Positions 62,933-64,000 of a stretch of DNA of 64,000 nucleotides are shown piece after piece. Below the pieces are notes generated by a model. It had not been told where the DNA came from. It was given only the letters and a program-made list of their open reading frames with translations, and ran no database searches. The stretch lies in contig OZ021731.1 of assembly GCA_963978545.1 (NCBI GenBank), forward strand, positions 26,054,093-26,118,092, in the 5' to 3' direction. A program made the translations under genes and the position numbers. Positions within the stretch are counted from its first letter, which is position 1, and each line of letters opens with the position of its first letter. Origin of the DNA: Linyphia triangularis (lineage: Eukaryota > Arthropoda > Arachnida > Araneae > Linyphiidae).

Positions 62933-64000
62933 GTATGATTGTATTTCATTTATAAGGTACTTAATAATAAAGACTATTTTCTGCATTTATGTTATGACCT
63001 CAACGATATGCTAAACGCGATTTGGTTATTTTAATGTGTAAAATAATCTGTTTTGCTTAACAAATTTTGTCCCAATATATATTGTATAAGTTAAATGTTG
63101 AAACATTAACCTTAACATTTGAATTTCCCTTATATGATTAAAGGAACTCGAATTGTTTACATTCCTTTTTACAAGTCAGACATTGGAATTTTGGTATAAA
63201 ATTTTTAACAGAATTCGAATTACAGCGCAGTAATTATTAAAATTAGATTATATATAATGATCTGGGGAATTTTAGTACCTTTTCATAACTTTTTAAAAGA
63301 TTAATATCTTCAAATTTTAACTCTTTAATCTTACTCTTGACTTTTAACAGCTAAAATTAGTGTTCATCTGTTTTATTTTAAATACAAAAAGAGTAGCCAA
63401 AGTAGACATTCTCTTTTAGTACATCTGTATCTTTTGTAATATTTATACATGCAATATAAGTAGAGTTGATTTAACTAATGTCTGAAAAATGTGTGTTTTT
63501 ATCTAAAAGTATAGGCCAGCAAAATCAGCTGTATATATATTTACATATGATCCCATCAAAATTTTGGTCATCTAGGAATAACATGTATACTTTGTATGAC
63601 ACAAGAATTAGTTTGAAGTATTGTGAGCTTATTGTTGAGAATTGAAGACAAAAATATATTTCTATCAATGTCTCTTGCATTGACCAGTGTAAAAGTATTG
63701 CATGTTCTCACTAAAGGATTGGTATATTAATAGTTGAAAAACACTTTCACTTTGCATGGTCGAATATAATATGGTAGTAAGTCACATGACTAGACAAGAG
63801 AATATTGTGCCATTTAGCAGCTAAAGAGAAATATTACGTTTTATTTTTTGCTAAGTATGTAACTTTAACATGTTTAGTTTTGTAATTCAATATGATGCAA
63901 TGCATTTGTTCATTCAATCTACTTTATAGATGCAGTTGAATATTTAGCATTTCACACATACCCTGCTGATGGCAAAATGGAATCTTGTTTCTAAAGCTGA
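62933..64000. other. Right-edge sequence, probable intron
   Basis: AT-rich, no repeat family or coding exon recognised. If the exon ending at 62932 is real, this is its first long intron. Confidence 0.4.

Noticed and set aside
1..64000. CRISPR arrays, operons, rRNA genes, viral genes
   Set aside because: No array of equal spacers, no prokaryotic gene order, no rRNA sequence and no recognisable viral protein was seen.

Overview
This is AT-rich animal nuclear DNA with long introns. It carries two convergent, intron-rich, single-copy-type metazoan genes embedded in short non-autonomous transposons, microsatellites and decayed tandem repeats. Exon and intron style, base composition and the repeat load fit an invertebrate. 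An arthropod such as a chelicerate is my best guess, but nothing here proves the taxon. There are no operons, plasmids, phage genes, CRISPR arrays or rRNA genes. Most open frames of 60-100 codons are chance frames in introns and repeats.

Layout, left to right. 1-816: the end of one exon (donor at 7/8) and a complete further exon (668-816) of an unidentified + strand gene. 817-3300: AT-rich spacer. About 3300-3620: a CpG-richer, TATA-containing stretch that is the likely COQ2 promoter. 4553-22055: COQ2 (+), 7 coding exons, predicted 407 aa, the mitochondrial 4-hydroxybenzoate polyprenyltransferase of ubiquinone synthesis, followed by a 3' UTR to about 23.3 kb. 23.3-29.7 kb: intergenic, with hairpin MITEs, a 1.7 kb CAG...CTG terminal-inverted-repeat element containing an (AT)n run, and a ~113-130 bp tandem array. 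About 29.7-32.67 kb: probable long 3' UTR of FHIP1. 32669-59498: FHIP1 (-), 12 coding exons, predicted 1045 or 1051 aa, a subunit of the FTS/Hook/FHIP dynein-adaptor complex. 59.5-62.6 kb: 5' UTR intron and leader. About 62.55-62.77 kb: candidate bidirectional promoter with ETS- and YY1-like sites. 62.76-64 kb: possible first exons of a divergent, unidentified + strand gene.

The two main genes are functionally unrelated housekeeping genes that converge on one spacer. Reading frame and splice phase are continuous through all seven COQ2 exons and all twelve FHIP1 exons, so both look intact. Both have short upstream ORFs in their leaders. FHIP1 has two in-frame tandem donors at exon 3 that would add or remove six residues.

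The most informative non-genic structure is a set of terminal-inverted-repeat elements whose ends can be fixed by target-site duplications read directly from the sequence. They include two CAGGGT... families with 5-bp duplications, several TTAA-flanked elements, 6- to 8-bp-duplication elements, and nested insertions that give a relative insertion order. I found no transposase ORF for any of them and no convincing new functional system; these elements and the unidentified edge genes are the best leads.
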